From Bedellia somnulentella (taxonomy: Eukaryota > Arthropoda > Insecta > Lepidoptera > Bedelliidae): DNA of 64,000 nucleotides. The stretch spans positions 23,792,875-23,856,874 of the forward strand of contig OY755170.1 in NCBI GenBank assembly GCA_963576735.1, in the 5' to 3' direction. Position 1 is the stretch's first letter; each line of letters starts with the position of its first letter. Under the pieces are notes generated by a model that saw only the letters and a program-made list of their open reading frames with translations, did not search any database and was not told where the DNA came from. Made by a program: the position numbers and the translations under genes. This document shows positions 1 through 10,810 of this stretch, in pieces.

Positions 1-45
1 TGCGCTTATACTATACAATATTTAATCACGTGTACTTATTTAATT

Positions 46-268
46 GCCGCTACCCCTTCCTACCCACGGGTGTCGTAAGAGGCGACTAAGGGTATTGGGG
101 CTTTTTATTGGATTTTTGGGCGTTGCGGTTGGAGGCCCATCACCAAAAACCTTTATTTTACCGCCTTTTCCCCACTCAACTTCCAAAAGTGGCTGAGGAA
201 TTCATAATTCCTTGGCTCTGGCTGCCCCTTCTAGGGAATTATAGCCGTGAGTATATGTATGTATGTTA
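46..268 (+). repeat. Family B repeat
   Basis: Near-complete, with the TATG tail. Confidence 0.85.
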
Positions 269-300
269 TTTAAACACTTAATTGCATATATATATATATA

Positions 301-666
301 GACGACGTGATAGCTCAGTGGATAGAACACCGGTTGACGTGCAAGCGACTAGTGTTCAAATCCCGGGTCGGGCCTACACCAATTTGTCTTTTCTAAAGAC
401 ATATGTGTGGTTAATTTATCACGGTTGTTAACGGTGAGGGAAAACATCGTGAGGAAACCCACATGGCTGAGTTGTACTTAGTCATGTGACAGTGTATTCG
501 TACAAAACGGCGATAGGCCTGCCCCTTATCACGTGAGTACACTGTCCATGCAAAACGTGGGTACTCTGAACACCAGGTGACAAAGTCACGTGATGTTCAG
601 AAGTATTAGTACCTCTGCCAACCCCCTCGGGGATATTCGGCGTGAACGTTTATGTTATGTTATGTT
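301..666 (+). repeat. SINE-T, full-length tRNA-derived SINE
   Basis: tRNA-like head with A box TAGCTCAGTGG (311-321) and B box GTTCAAATCCC (354-364), a ~290-base body, and a 3' end of TTATG repeats. The RNA polymerase III boxes identify the class; it is not a functional tRNA. Confidence 0.9.
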
Positions 667-888
667 GCATACAAAACAACACGCAAACAGTATATTACAG
701 AATAAGTACAACAGTAGATGTACACAAAGGCAGACTTATCGCCTTCACGCGATTTCTTCCAGTCAACCTTTATGGTGAGGAACAAATAGACAACTCTTCT
801 AACATTATGGTGAAGTATATATGCAATTTAAACAGAATTTAATTAAACACAACTTATTTACAACCTGTATATTAAATTATATATATAA

Positions 889-1845
889 CTAGTGGATCGG
901 CCCAGCTTCGCGCGGGTAGCGTTGTTTTTTAAATATCTTAGGTTTCTTTCTTCAGTCACTGCTCAAGCATTGTGAAAATTAGCGCAATGTTTCAATTTAT
1001 TAAATTTATAGCACTGATTTTGAATGCGCTTTTATGAAAGGTTCAGTATTTCCGTTTATTCGAAAATTTTTGAATAAAACGCTATGAAATATTTATAACA
1101 ATCTTTAAAATGAAATCATTACGTTATGTAAGATGCAATTACTGGCGCCATCTAATATGTAAAATATGTAAAGTAGTAACGATTTGGTTTTGGTCACGGG
1201 CGCGATGGCTTATTTCATGTATAATTTAAATTTTTCTCTTCCGATTTCTATGATTCTTTTTTTATTGAATAGGTAATAATGTTACCTATTTTAAATGAGG
1301 GATAAATGAGAGTATTATAAACGTAAGAGTAAACAAATATAATCAGAATGCTCTGAACTTCTAAGCTATCAGGAGTTACATGTGTTATTGTGAGTCAACC
1401 ATAAAAGATAGATATACTATATATACTGTTCAGGGAATGTTTTTAGACAATTTTATGAAGAATATTTCCGTCATACATGATTTCAATGTAAGTTTAACCA
1501 TTAAGGCTGCACACGCGTCGGAAGTTTAAAAATGGAGTAACTTCTCCCGTTTTCCCAAAATTTCCCAAAATTCCCCTTCACTACTCTGCTGAAAAGTATA
1601 CTATAACCTGCCTAGGAGTATGAAGAATAATTTTGCCAAGTTTCGTAAAAATCCGTCGAGTAGTTTTTGTTTCCATAAGGAACATACAAACCGACAGACA
1701 GACAGACAGACAGACAAAAATTTTACTGAATGCATTTTTGGCATTAGTATCGATCACTAATCATCCCCTGATAGTTATTTTGAAAATATATTTCATGTAC
1801 AGAATTGACCTCTCTACAGATTTATTATAAGTATAGATAAAGAAA
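889..1845 (+). repeat. Lepidopteran AGTATAGAT-ended repeat, near-complete copy
   Basis: Begins ACTAGTGGATCGGCCCAGCT, with CTTCGCGCGGGTAGC following, and ends TTATAAGTATAGAT. It contains a (GACA)n run at 1693-1714. The 3' half (1400-1843) recurs at 5580-5990. It carries short open frames but no recognisable protein; its transposon class is not settled here. Confidence 0.75.
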
Positions 1846-2798
1846 ATGTGAAGCTATAATAATAATACTTAATCTAACAAATAGGACTTCATACGATTCC
1901 GGAATTTTATGTGGTATTCTCTTAGTTTTTGATATTATCAGACTACAAAATACATATATTTGAACTAAATGAAACTTCAATAAATGATTTCGTTGATAAA
2001 ATTACATTGCAAACTAATGGCCTATTAGCCTACTTTTTAGGTAGTTATTGTTGTATTTCTTTTTCTAGAGATATTGACTGTTGATAAAAATATAACTGAG
2101 TAAGAGGTTTCTCGAATCCAATATGATGATTGCACTCAAAGACCTGACAAACGGCCGAGTAAAGTCGGTGCATACCTAATGGTGTATGTGTCTGATAACT
2201 CTAAGAAAACATCTATTAAAGACCCTTTCATCCTAGAATTCCTAGCAACAATATGTTTGAATCATTCCATAAATAAAAGCTAATTAGCAGTCACATGTTA
2301 TATAATTTCACATTAATTAATAAGTAAACGAATTTTGATAAACGGAAATAAATAACTGAAATACCCTAAAACTACTTTTGAATAATTATTTTCCAGAGTT
2401 AACTTAATGGTTTCATCTCGTATACAACAGTAGAATGGATTTGTTATACTTAGACTTATCAAACAAATTTGAATAAGTATTCCTGAAGTTATTTTCATAA
2501 GTGTTGCGTAATAAAATAATTAATGCTCGTAAGTCTGGACGGCATGTAATTTTAATGATTTCATTAGTGGCAAATTAAGACAAGACAAATCAATAGATTA
2601 TTTCAGAATCAGGATTCACGACACCAAATATTCAATATATATTTTTTTAATAATAGAAAAACCAAATTGATTGTAAATACACAAAACAAATCGATGATAC
2701 AACGAAGTCATTTGTAATCGAATAAAGATTGTTCCGAGCTTACTTTATGAGATCTCGCAAGCGAAACAGAACGTGTGCGTATGAATACTTATAGTCGT
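1846..2798. other. AT-rich stretch, nothing recognised
   Basis: No repeat family used here, no RNA gene and no convincing frame. Confidence 0.5.
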
Positions 2799-3033
2799 CT
2801 AGTGTTTAACGTACGCGTAGAGCACGATGCCGGCGATGATGACGCCCACGGTGATGGTGAGCGGGGCGTACAGCTTCTACTTGAGGGTGTTCCAGTGGTC
2901 GTGGTCGCGGGCGCGCCGCCGCATGTCGTGCACGCGCTCGGCCAGCGCGCCCTGCTTGCGGCGCCGCACCTCCCCCGCACCCTCCACCTCCCCCGCGTCC
3001 CCGCCCGCTTCGTCGTCTAGTCCCTCGGCACCG
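2799..3033 (-). pseudogene. Candidate last coding exon for a tail-anchored protein, interrupted by an in-frame TAG
   Basis: On the minus strand an acceptor (TTTCCCACACAG) precedes a GC-rich open frame: acidic and Gly-rich (GLDDEAGGDAGEVEGAGEV), then basic (RRRKQGALAERVHDMRRRAR), then DHDHWNTLK. A TAG at 2879-2877 interrupts it. The same frame then continues with KLYAPLTITVGVIIAGIVLY and AYVKH to a second stop at 2801-2799. The hydrophobic stretch after the TAG is a convincing membrane anchor at the extreme C-terminus. The stop could be CAG changed to TAG, a sequencing error, or readthrough. I do not recognise the protein family and see no other exon of it; the rest of the gene would lie at higher coordinates or be lost. 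Confidence 0.5.
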
Positions 3034-3480
3034 CTGTGTGGGAAATGAGAAGCCACTATGTATGTATGTACAATTGGTTTTGCAAAACGTGAACTCATAG
3101 TTATCTAGTTAAAGTTGAGAGTTAATACCCTGTTTTATTCGGTTTAACAGTATTTCGGCCGTTAAGAAACACACGTGTATGAACAGGGCTTTATTTAGTT
3201 ATATTTTTTTTATAAGCAAATAAATAAGTTAGAATTGGCATGGGATACATCAAATCATTATGATTTTCCTTTGCCAAACAGCAATCTTGACTAAATTTTC
3301 ATCAGAAGACAAAATAGGGATAACCTTCAAGTTGGTAAAAATAAATACATTCGTATATGAATATAAAATATGCAAAAGATTCACTAAATACTACTTATTT
3401 AAGCAACATATAGACACTGAAAATCTAATAGCTGGATGAAATACACAAATAATTTAACTTAAGAAAGTACATTTACATTT
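3034..3480. other. AT-rich stretch, nothing recognised
   Basis: If the minus-strand exon at 2799-3033 is real, this would be intron sequence. Confidence 0.4.
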
Positions 3481-3669
3481 CTAAGGGTATAGGGGCTTTT
3501 TAAGTGATTTTTGGGCGATGTGGTTGGAGAACCATCACCAAAAACGTTTATTATTATCATCTTTTCCCCAATCAACTTCCAAAAGTGGCTGAGGAATTTA
3601 TCATTCCAAAGCTCTGGCTACCCCGTTAAGGGATTTATAGCCGTGAGTATATGAATGAATGAATGAATG
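3481..3669 (+). repeat. Family B repeat
   Basis: Lacks the first ~50 bases; the tail is changed to GAATGAATGAATG. Confidence 0.85.
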
Positions 3670-3893
3670 AAAAGTACATTTAAACATAAAAGAGAAAAGA
3701 ACACAAATTTCAATTGAACAAAGCACTCAGAAATGTCGGCAGAGCGTGTGCATCAGTGACAAATTAGCACTGGAGCGATGTAGGTATGTTCTACGCCAAT
3801 CAAGCATGTTGAAATTACAGTACTACTGCCACCCTTTCGAGGATTTACGGCAAGATGGCTATGTGTACGTATAGTAACTGTGTGTAAGCTGTG

Positions 3894-4103
3894 TAGTGTC
3901 GGCTTAAAATATCACAACCCCATCCCTTCTTGTGCTTGTTCGTAAGAGGCAACTAAGGGTACTGGGGCGTTTAAAGTGATCTTCGGGCAATGCTGTTGGA
4001 TATCCATAACCAATAACATTAATTTTACTATCTTTTCCCCACTTAATTTACAAAAGAGGCTTATGAATTTCTTGTTATGAAGCTCTGGCTACCCCTTCTA
4101 CAA
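3894..4103 (+). repeat. Family B repeat, 3'-truncated
   Basis: Head GTAGTGTCGGCTTAAAATAT present; stops after CTACCCCTTCTAC, with no tail. Confidence 0.78.
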
Positions 4104-4825
4104 AAACGAATTGTTGTTGAATTGTTGAATGTTATCAAGGAATGAGTTTGCATATAGATTTACAAAATTATTTTGTACAGTTCTTAATATATACACCTAT
4201 CCTGCATATTATTATTTTTTTCTTTTTCCATGTCCTTTGTGTTTCTATTTACTATGGACATTTTCAGGATTCAACTAAGTAAAATGTTTCAGTCGTAATA
4301 CATGCCTCTACCGCTTTGTGCAGCCATCAGTTGGTAGAGAAATACGTAACATATGTAAATGGAATGATATTATAAAATTCTTTGCGAAGTCATAATAAGT
4401 CAACAATATTATATATTTAAACAAAGGAGCTTTATTTTAAAGATTTCCAATTCAGGCCGTAAAATATAATAATTATAGCAAGAACTATCTTGTGGAAAAC
4501 AGGACGCTACGCCACCCCTCAATAGATGGCACTGATTGTGTTTTCTACATCGCGGTATGAATTCTTTTTTGTGTCCCTATATAAGGAAATGGCAAGCCAT
4601 CATTTGTATACTACGTTGTGTTGTAGCTCCAAATTCGGTTCAGATCTGCTCAATTCGCAATTTTTGGACGCTGGTTGCCACCCTTTACATGGCGACTGGT
4701 GTGATAACAACCTAAGTTATTCTCAGCAAAAGGCGTTTTCTAGTATTGCTGTGGTAAATGGATAGGAATATCAATTTCGTGATAGCTTAGCTATACCACA
4801 TATTATATGTAATAAAATACCACCG
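4104..4825. other. Unassigned stretch with one 79-codon frame
   Basis: The plus frame 4526-4765 has no recognisable motif and is not supported by splice or promoter signals. Confidence 0.4.
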
Positions 4826-5063
4826 ACTACTTTATCCGCGAAGGCGTGGCAGAGGTTCCTAATACTTGTGGACATCACGTTACACTATGATCACTTGGTG
4901 TTCGAATTAGCAAAGTTCGGAATTGGAGAATGTACTCCCGTGATAGGGAACAGCCCGTCGCCGTTTTGTACGAATACACTGTCTCATGATTAGCGATTTC
5001 TTCCCGCACCGTGATAAACTACACATATGACTTTAAAAAAGTCACATTGATGTAGGCCCGAAA
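4826..5063 (-). repeat. SINE-T, diverged minus-strand copy lacking its tail
   Basis: Carries the CGCCGTTTTGTACGAATACAC and TGTAGGCCCGA blocks in reverse. Arranged head-to-head with the next copy. Confidence 0.75.
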
Positions 5064-5340
5064 CACAACCGTAATAGTCCAATGGGTATAACATCCGCGT
5101 ATCACGCAAACAAGCGTCATGTCAAATCCCGGTCGGGCCTGCACCAATCTGTCTTTTCTTAGTCAGGTGTGTCGTTAATTTGTCACGGATATTAACAGTG
5201 GGGGAAAATATCCTTAGGAAGCCCACATAACACATAGCTGAGTTGTATTTAATCTTGTGAAAGTGTATTGGTACTAAACGGCAAAGCGTGGGCCCCCTGA
5301 CCATCAGGTAACAACGTCACGTGAAGTACAAAAGTATTAT
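5064..5340 (+). repeat. SINE-T, diverged plus-strand copy
   Basis: A box-like TAGTCCAATGG and B box-like GTCAAATCCC are followed by the GGTCGGGCCTGCACC body. A deletion removes part of the 3' half. Confidence 0.78.
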
Positions 5341-5374
5341 TAGTTACTTCTTATAGATTCTTCTTCGTATTATT

Positions 5375-5566
5375 AGTCTTAACATTTAACTATACCCTTG
5401 CTCCTGACCCTCGGGATGATGATGATGCATCGGGCTACACACTGCCAATATAGCGATGTGCTCTATTAGTTTATAATTTCTACAATATACTTTGATGAGG
5501 AAGTCTTCCAACTTTTATCAGCAACCAATTATATCAAGTATTTTTTCATTAAGGATTAACATCGCA
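5375..5566 (+). repeat. Left arm of a perfect 192-bp inverted repeat
   Basis: Reverse complement of 7747-7938 with no mismatch found on reading the whole length. It includes ATGATGATGATGC and its mirror. No coding content is recognised. Confidence 0.93.
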
Positions 5567-5574
5567 TAAAACCT

Positions 5575-5990
5575 AGAAAGATAGACGTATGCTGTTCGAG
5601 GATATTTTTTAGACTATTTTATGTAAAATATTTCCGTAATATATGATTTCTATGTAACTATAACCATTAAGGCTGCACACGCGACGGAAGCTTAAAAAAT
5701 GTTGTAATTTCTTCCGTTTTCCCAAAATATTCCCAAATTCCCCTTTACTACTCTGCTGGAAAGTATACAATAACCTGCCCAAGAGTATGAAAAATAATTG
5801 TGCCAAGTTTCGTTAAAATCCGTCGAGTAGTTTTTGTTTCCATAAGGAACATACAAACCGACAGACAGACAGACAGACAGACAAAAATTTTACTGATGGC
5901 ATTTTTGGCATCAGTATCGATTACTAATCACCCCCTGATAGTTATTTTGAAAATATATTTCATGTACAGAATTGACAAGTATAGATAAAT
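5575..5990 (+). repeat. AGTATAGAT-ended repeat, 5'-truncated copy
   Basis: Highly similar to 1400-1843, including AAGGCTGCACACGCG, CCGTCGAGTAGTTTTTGTTT and the (GACA)n run. A short deletion precedes the AAGTATAGAT end. Confidence 0.8.
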
Positions 5991-6189
5991 TATTATATCA
6001 AATATACTATAGGTACAATATCTTAATAAATATACATGTACTTACATACTTATATAATATAATAAATACAAATATATACATATACCTAACTTTATAAAAT
6101 CTACCAACCTAAGGTACTTACAAGTGTACTTCGATAACACATTTACTACTATCTGACGTCATCTGAACACAAATATTTTATCATCGACA

Positions 6190-7300
6190 TTTTCGAAATC
6201 TGAGCCATTATAAATCACTGGTTCCCGTTACTGGTTCTATACCGCAAGGCAGTGTACTTGGTTGCCTACTCTTTCTTGTATATATAAATAGTCTACCAAA
6301 AGCCATAAACCAAGATTGTGTAATTTTTGCAGACGACGTCTCAATCTTATTTTCTGTCTCAAATCCTAATGAATTAGAATATAAATTGCATGATGTTTTA
6401 GACAATATATCAAATTGGCTATTAAAACATAATCTAGAATTAAATTTAGAAAAATCTAAAATAATCCAATTTAAACCTTCACAAAAAAAGTCTCTAGAAA
6501 TATCAGCAGTATATAAGAATACAAAAATTGACATAGTTAAAACCGCCACATTACTAGGAATAGATCTTGACACAAATTTAACCTGGCAACCGTATATAAT
6601 TAAACTAAAAAATAAATTATCGTCTTTTCTTTACGCTCTTCATCAATTGATACGCGTCACAGACTTCCAAGTCGCACTGGCAGCCTATTATGCATACGCA
6701 TACTCTATATTATCATACGGCGTAATAATATGGGGTAATAGTACTGACATAGGCGAAATTTTTATATTACAAAATAAATGTATAAGAATTCTAACGAATA
6801 TTGACCAAATGACATCATGCCAACCATTTTTTATTAAACATAATATATTAACACTAACTTCAATTTACATATTAGAAAGCTGTAAATTTGTTAGAGTTTT
6901 ACTCTTCAATGCAAAATAATAAAAGAAATGACCGTTATTTAAATAAACTACAAATACCTTTCACCACAATGAAATTAGTATCGTGTAGTCCCCACCACAT
7001 GATAATAAAAATTTATAATCACATACCAAATGACATAAAAGATATTAAAAACTTAATTTATTTATTACGACTTTAAAAAAACATCTTATCATTAAATGTT
7101 ACTACAATATTAAAGAGTTTTTTGATGACCAGAACAATAAATAGAATGCCCCGATTGCTCTACAACTAGTCTACCATTAAACGATGTTTGCCGTGCCCTT
7201 ACAGGGCGTCACCTGTACTTATACTGTATTTTTAAATTTTTGTAACATCTCATGAACTTGTGACATGCAAATAAATTGAATTAAATTGAATAAACTGAAT
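6190..7300 (+). pseudogene. Jockey/CR1-type non-LTR retrotransposon, 5'-truncated and frameshifted RT remnant
   Basis: The frame through 6233 reads TGSIPQGSVLGCLLFLVYIN (RT motif B), then CVIFADDVSILF with the FADD box at 6326-6337, then NWLLKHNLELNLEKSKII and LLGIDLDTNLTW, ending at 6919. Homology continues in other frames to about 7140, so there are at least two frameshifts, near 6890 and 7065. The 3' end at 7270-7300 has the ATTGAATTAAATTGAAT tail typical of these LINEs. The endonuclease and ORF1 are absent. It lies between the two arms of the 5375/7938 inverted repeat. Confidence 0.85.
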
Positions 7301-7746
7301 GATCAACATAATCATAACTTTACTGAATAACAGCACTAGATTTTTTAAACGAACTTTCAGAAGCTATGTCTTACTGATGGTCTTTTGAAAATTTTAAATA
7401 AAGAGCATGAATGGAAAGTTAGAAAGCCGATCGTAGGAGACCCAAACCGTCATCTAATACTAAAATAACCTCGATGGTACACAATGGGAAAAGTGTCGTC
7501 TCAACTCTACAAAAAATAATAATAAATAAGTTAAAGCAAAAACACTTTGCCAGAGCTTTGTATTGGGGGAAAATATTTTCATTATGAAGAAATATATATA
7601 ATTATAAAGAAAGGACTGTTGTTGTTGGTTTCCCTACCTCATTGCCCAAAATTTAAGTAACCGCCCCGTATTTTAGTAACCACGTGTGAAACTCACGAGA
7701 TGAGAGCATTGCTTACCGCCACCTGTCTACCGACACTGCACGGCAT
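7301..7746. other. Unassigned stretch inside the inverted-repeat pair
   Basis: Follows the LINE tail; the last ~20 bases resemble the head edge of family B. Confidence 0.4.
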
Positions 7747-7938
7747 TGCGATGTTAATCCTTAATGAAAAAATACTTGATATAATTGGTTGCTGATAAAA
7801 GTTGGAAGACTTCCTCATCAAAGTATATTGTAGAAATTATAAACTAATAGAGCACATCGCTATATTGGCAGTGTGTAGCCCGATGCATCATCATCATCCC
7901 GAGGGTCAGGAGCAAGGGTATAGTTAAATGTTAAGACT
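7747..7938 (-). repeat. Right arm of the perfect 192-bp inverted repeat
   Basis: Partner of 5375-5566, with a 2180-bp spacer. Just outside its left edge, CCGACACTGCACGGCA resembles the 5' edge of a family B copy. No duplicated target site flanks the pair. Confidence 0.93.
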
Positions 7939-8071
7939 GTTAAACAAACTATAATAAAAGTAGATTGGGATCGATTTTTTTATTAAATCATTTACAAGCC
8001 ATTTGGTGCTTAAGACAATTCTTACAGAAATTAGGAAATTTTTGACGATGGTACCTAATTTTCAATATGTT

Positions 8072-8193
8072 AGATGCGGTTGGAGGCCCAACAGCAATTA
8101 TATTACAATCTTTTCCCTTTTCCACTTTCAAAGTGGCTGAAAATATCGAATTCTGAAGCTCCAGCAACCCTTTTTAGGGTTTATGGCCATGAG
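8072..8193 (+). repeat. Family B repeat, central and 3' part
   Basis: From GATGCGGTTGGAGGCCC to TTATGGCCATGAG. Confidence 0.75.
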
Positions 8194-8211
8194 AATCACA
8201 TATTTTTATTA

Positions 8212-8292
8212 AAAAATGCTCCTAGTGGGATTCGCACTCGCGATATCCGGACCCAGAAACTAGTCACCTACCAACTAGGTCACGCAGGTCTT
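8212..8292 (-). repeat. tRNA-like SINE head
   Basis: Reversed sequence carries GACCTAGTTGGTAGGTGAC (A box region) and GTGCGAATCCCAC (B box region). No continuing body is recognised. Confidence 0.55.
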
Positions 8293-8447
8293 TAGCACCC
8301 TTTTTGCTGTTATTGTATATATTAAGGCCATTAACCTGTAATTGTTTTGATAATAAGTGAGTAACATTTTGCTTTGTCATTGCTTATATACGCAGTAAAT
8401 TTGTTTTTTTAAATACAACTCATTATTCTCTATCATACTCGCATATA

Positions 8448-8600
8448 AATACATACTCACGGCTATCAATAAGGCATAAAGCCTCAGAATTAGAAACTTC
8501 TATTGCAATTTTTGGAAGTTGAGTGAGTGAAATATTGTAAAATAAAGGATATTGGTGATTGAGGGCTATCCAGCAAATAATTATCGTCCTTAGTCACCCC
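8448..8600 (-). repeat. Family B repeat
   Basis: Starts with the reversed tail CATACTCACGGCTATCAATA; the head is decayed. Confidence 0.75.
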
Positions 8601-8659
8601 TCTAGACACTTGCGGGAAAAATTAGGTCAGGTCTGTGCTTAATCTCTTAAAAATACATA

Positions 8660-8884
8660 AATATACTTACGGTCATAAATCCCAAAAAGGGGTAGCCAAA
8701 GCTTCAGAGCTAGAACTCATTTTTGACACATTTGGATATGAATGTTGATAGGGTAGACAAGATGGTAGAAATAAAGTATCGATGGTGTAGGTCTCCAACC
8801 GCATCGCCCAAAAACCACTTAAAATAAGCCTCTTACGATACCCGTGGGTAGAAGTGGGTAGCATTTTGAGCCGGCACTACACGG
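8660..8884 (-). repeat. Family B repeat
   Basis: Full length in reverse, ending GAGCCGGCACTACACGGCA. Confidence 0.85.
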
Positions 8885-8979
8885 CATCTCTTCTTATATT
8901 CACAAATCTCTTAAATTATATTATTATTATGTAAATTTCCTCAAGAGGCGACCTCTGTTGAAATATTGCTCACAATTAA

Positions 8980-9490
8980 AATAAATACATACATACACAC
9001 GCCACTAGTTACTATTAGGGTAGCTAGAAACTATTGGTCGCCCACTTTGCATGATTCTGGCAAACCTCTTACCTTCATCAATCTCTACATACATGCTCTT
9101 TTATTCCTTATACTTCGGACGCCTGCCTTTTTTGGTCACACTATCTACATACATACATACGTATACTCACGCCATTAGTTCCCATTGGGGTAGGCAGAGA
9201 CTATCGATCGCCACTTCGTACGAGCCTGACTAACCTCTCTAGCTTCGTTTACATCCATCAATCTTTTTATACATGCTCTTTTATTCTTCATACTTCGGAC
9301 GCCAGCCTTTTTGAGCACACTCTCAATTTGGTCCAAGTGTGTTCTCCGTGGTCGTCCTCTACTAACATTACCATCCACAATAGCCTTTTTGAGCACACTA
9401 TCTATTGATCCAATTATGCCTTCCGTGGTCGTCTTCTACTGCCATTACTACCCATATTAGCTCTAGATACCTACTATTCTTACCAATTAA
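8980..9490 (-). pseudogene. Two or three stacked RTE LINE 3' ends
   Basis: An RTE tail at 8985-9140 runs directly into a second, better preserved copy at 9141-9396, whose minus frame includes HLDQIESVLKKAGVRSMKNK. Part of the same segment then recurs at 9380-9450. This looks like nested or tandem 5'-truncated insertions. Confidence 0.75.
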
Positions 9491-9994
9491 CTTTAAGGGC
9501 GTCCCCCGAAAAGATGAGAACCTTGAAACGGCATTTGGGCTTCCCCCTGCCGTTTCCTCACCTTTAATCAAACTCGTAAAATAAGCCATCTAGTGACTCA
9601 CTAGTAACTATTATAAATAACCATAAACTAAGCGCCATCTACGGAAATAGTCTCGTACTACGTTGTAGAATCGCTACGTGCGTATTGATATTACAATTAT
9701 GTCTCGCTTGGATGAATATAATTATTGAAATTAAAATAACTTCACAAAACTATTTTTATGACACCTTCGGAATAAAGGAGGGGAATATGTCGAGAAGAAA
9801 ACTCGTGATAGTGGGTTTCAGGTGACACCAAGTAAAAGGGGATTATGTTATTCTTAGCCGACACAACAAAGTGTTCGTGGATGGCAGTAGAAATAACGTG
9901 ACGTGCTATTATCGCAACGTCCAAAAATCACACTTGAATAAAAAATCGGCATAAATTATAAAACAGGAGAAAGCATTTAGTAAATACTACCACT
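9491..9994. other. Unassigned stretch
   Basis: Contains a GGGCGTCCCCCGAAAAGAT segment that loosely recurs near 60180; otherwise nothing is seen. Confidence 0.35.
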
Positions 9995-10062
9995 CGCCTC
10001 TTATGTACACCCACCGGAAGAAATGGGGTAGTGCTATTCTAAGCCGACACTACACAGCAATA
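9995..10062 (-). repeat. Family B repeat, head only
   Basis: CCTCTTATGTACACCCACCG to AAGCCGACACTACACAGC. Confidence 0.75.
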
Positions 10063-10556
10063 ATATATAATTCATAACGTGTTCCGAGTCACGCTACAAG
10101 GAATAAACATGTATTCGCCCTAGGGGTCAGCAGGACCAATGTAGGTAAGAGGGCTCCTTTGTGCAGGATGTGCGATACATATAATATTTATTTCACGGAT
10201 GTAGACTTATTCTGCTTTTCGAAGCAGCGCTGCAAGAAAATGTTCTTACTTATTTTAAAAAGTCTTTAATGTGTGTCTATGTTATTAATTATTACAATTA
10301 TTGTTTAAATTTATCTTAAGAATATTGTGTATTTACTTCTGTCTATTTATGTTCGTTGTGGTTGTTATCATTTTTCATATTTTATTTCTGTTTTTCTGTA
10401 TTGATAACTTTTTTGTATTGATTGTTTTTGTTATCTATCTGTGAGAAAAGTTGAGGAGATACCAAAATTTATTTACTTATGTTCTATATGTTGTTATTCT
10501 ATATTCTTTTTGCTTTTTCTGTTTTTTCTCCTTAATAAATAAATAAATAATAATAA
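10063..10556 (+). repeat. Possible LINE 3' end with TAAA tail
   Basis: A T-rich 3' UTR-like stretch ends in AATAAATAAATAAATAATAA. The upstream GCAGCGCTGCAAGAAAATG may be residual coding sequence. No RT motif is seen. Confidence 0.3.
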
Positions 10557-10644
10557 TTCAAAAATATATACTTGGTTATAGTTTCTTGTTAGAAGGAGAC
10601 TATAAATATGCGTCTTTTGTATTTGTTTATTTACTTAATTAGAG

Positions 10645-10810
10645 GTTTGCTTTTTAAGGGATTTTTGGGCAATGCGGTTGGAGACCCATCACCAACAACC
10701 TTTTATTCTTCCATCTTTTTTTTACTCAACTTCCAAAAGTGGCTGAGGATTTTTTAATTTCTCAGCTCTGGCTACCCCTTTTAGGGATTTATAGCCGTGA
10801 GTATGTATGT
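10645..10810 (+). repeat. Family B repeat
   Basis: Lacks the head; TATAGCCGTGAGTATGTATG at the end. Confidence 0.83.

Noticed and set aside
311..364. A and B boxes as a functional tRNA gene
   Set aside because: The head has no visible complete cloverleaf end and is followed by a fixed ~300-base body repeated elsewhere with a TTATG tail; it is a SINE.
1692..1716. Repeated GACA units as a CRISPR or other spaced array
   Set aside because: A simple microsatellite without spacers, in a eukaryotic genome.
1633..1830. Open frame of 65 codons, with a near twin at 5800-5988
   Set aside because: Both lie in copies of the AGTATAGAT-ended repeat, and the shared sequence spans a (GACA)n microsatellite. 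Similarity is due to the repeat, not to a gene.
2775..3048. Two plus-strand open frames in the GC-rich block
   Set aside because: They are mirror frames of the minus-strand exon candidate, which has a splice acceptor and a plausible membrane anchor.
6208..6573. 121-codon minus-strand frame
   Set aside because: Antisense shadow of the LINE reverse transcriptase.
5375..7938. Autonomous DNA transposon with 192-bp terminal repeats
   Set aside because: No transposase lies between the arms, only a LINE remnant and another repeat, and there is no target-site duplication. Kept as an unexplained inverted repeat.
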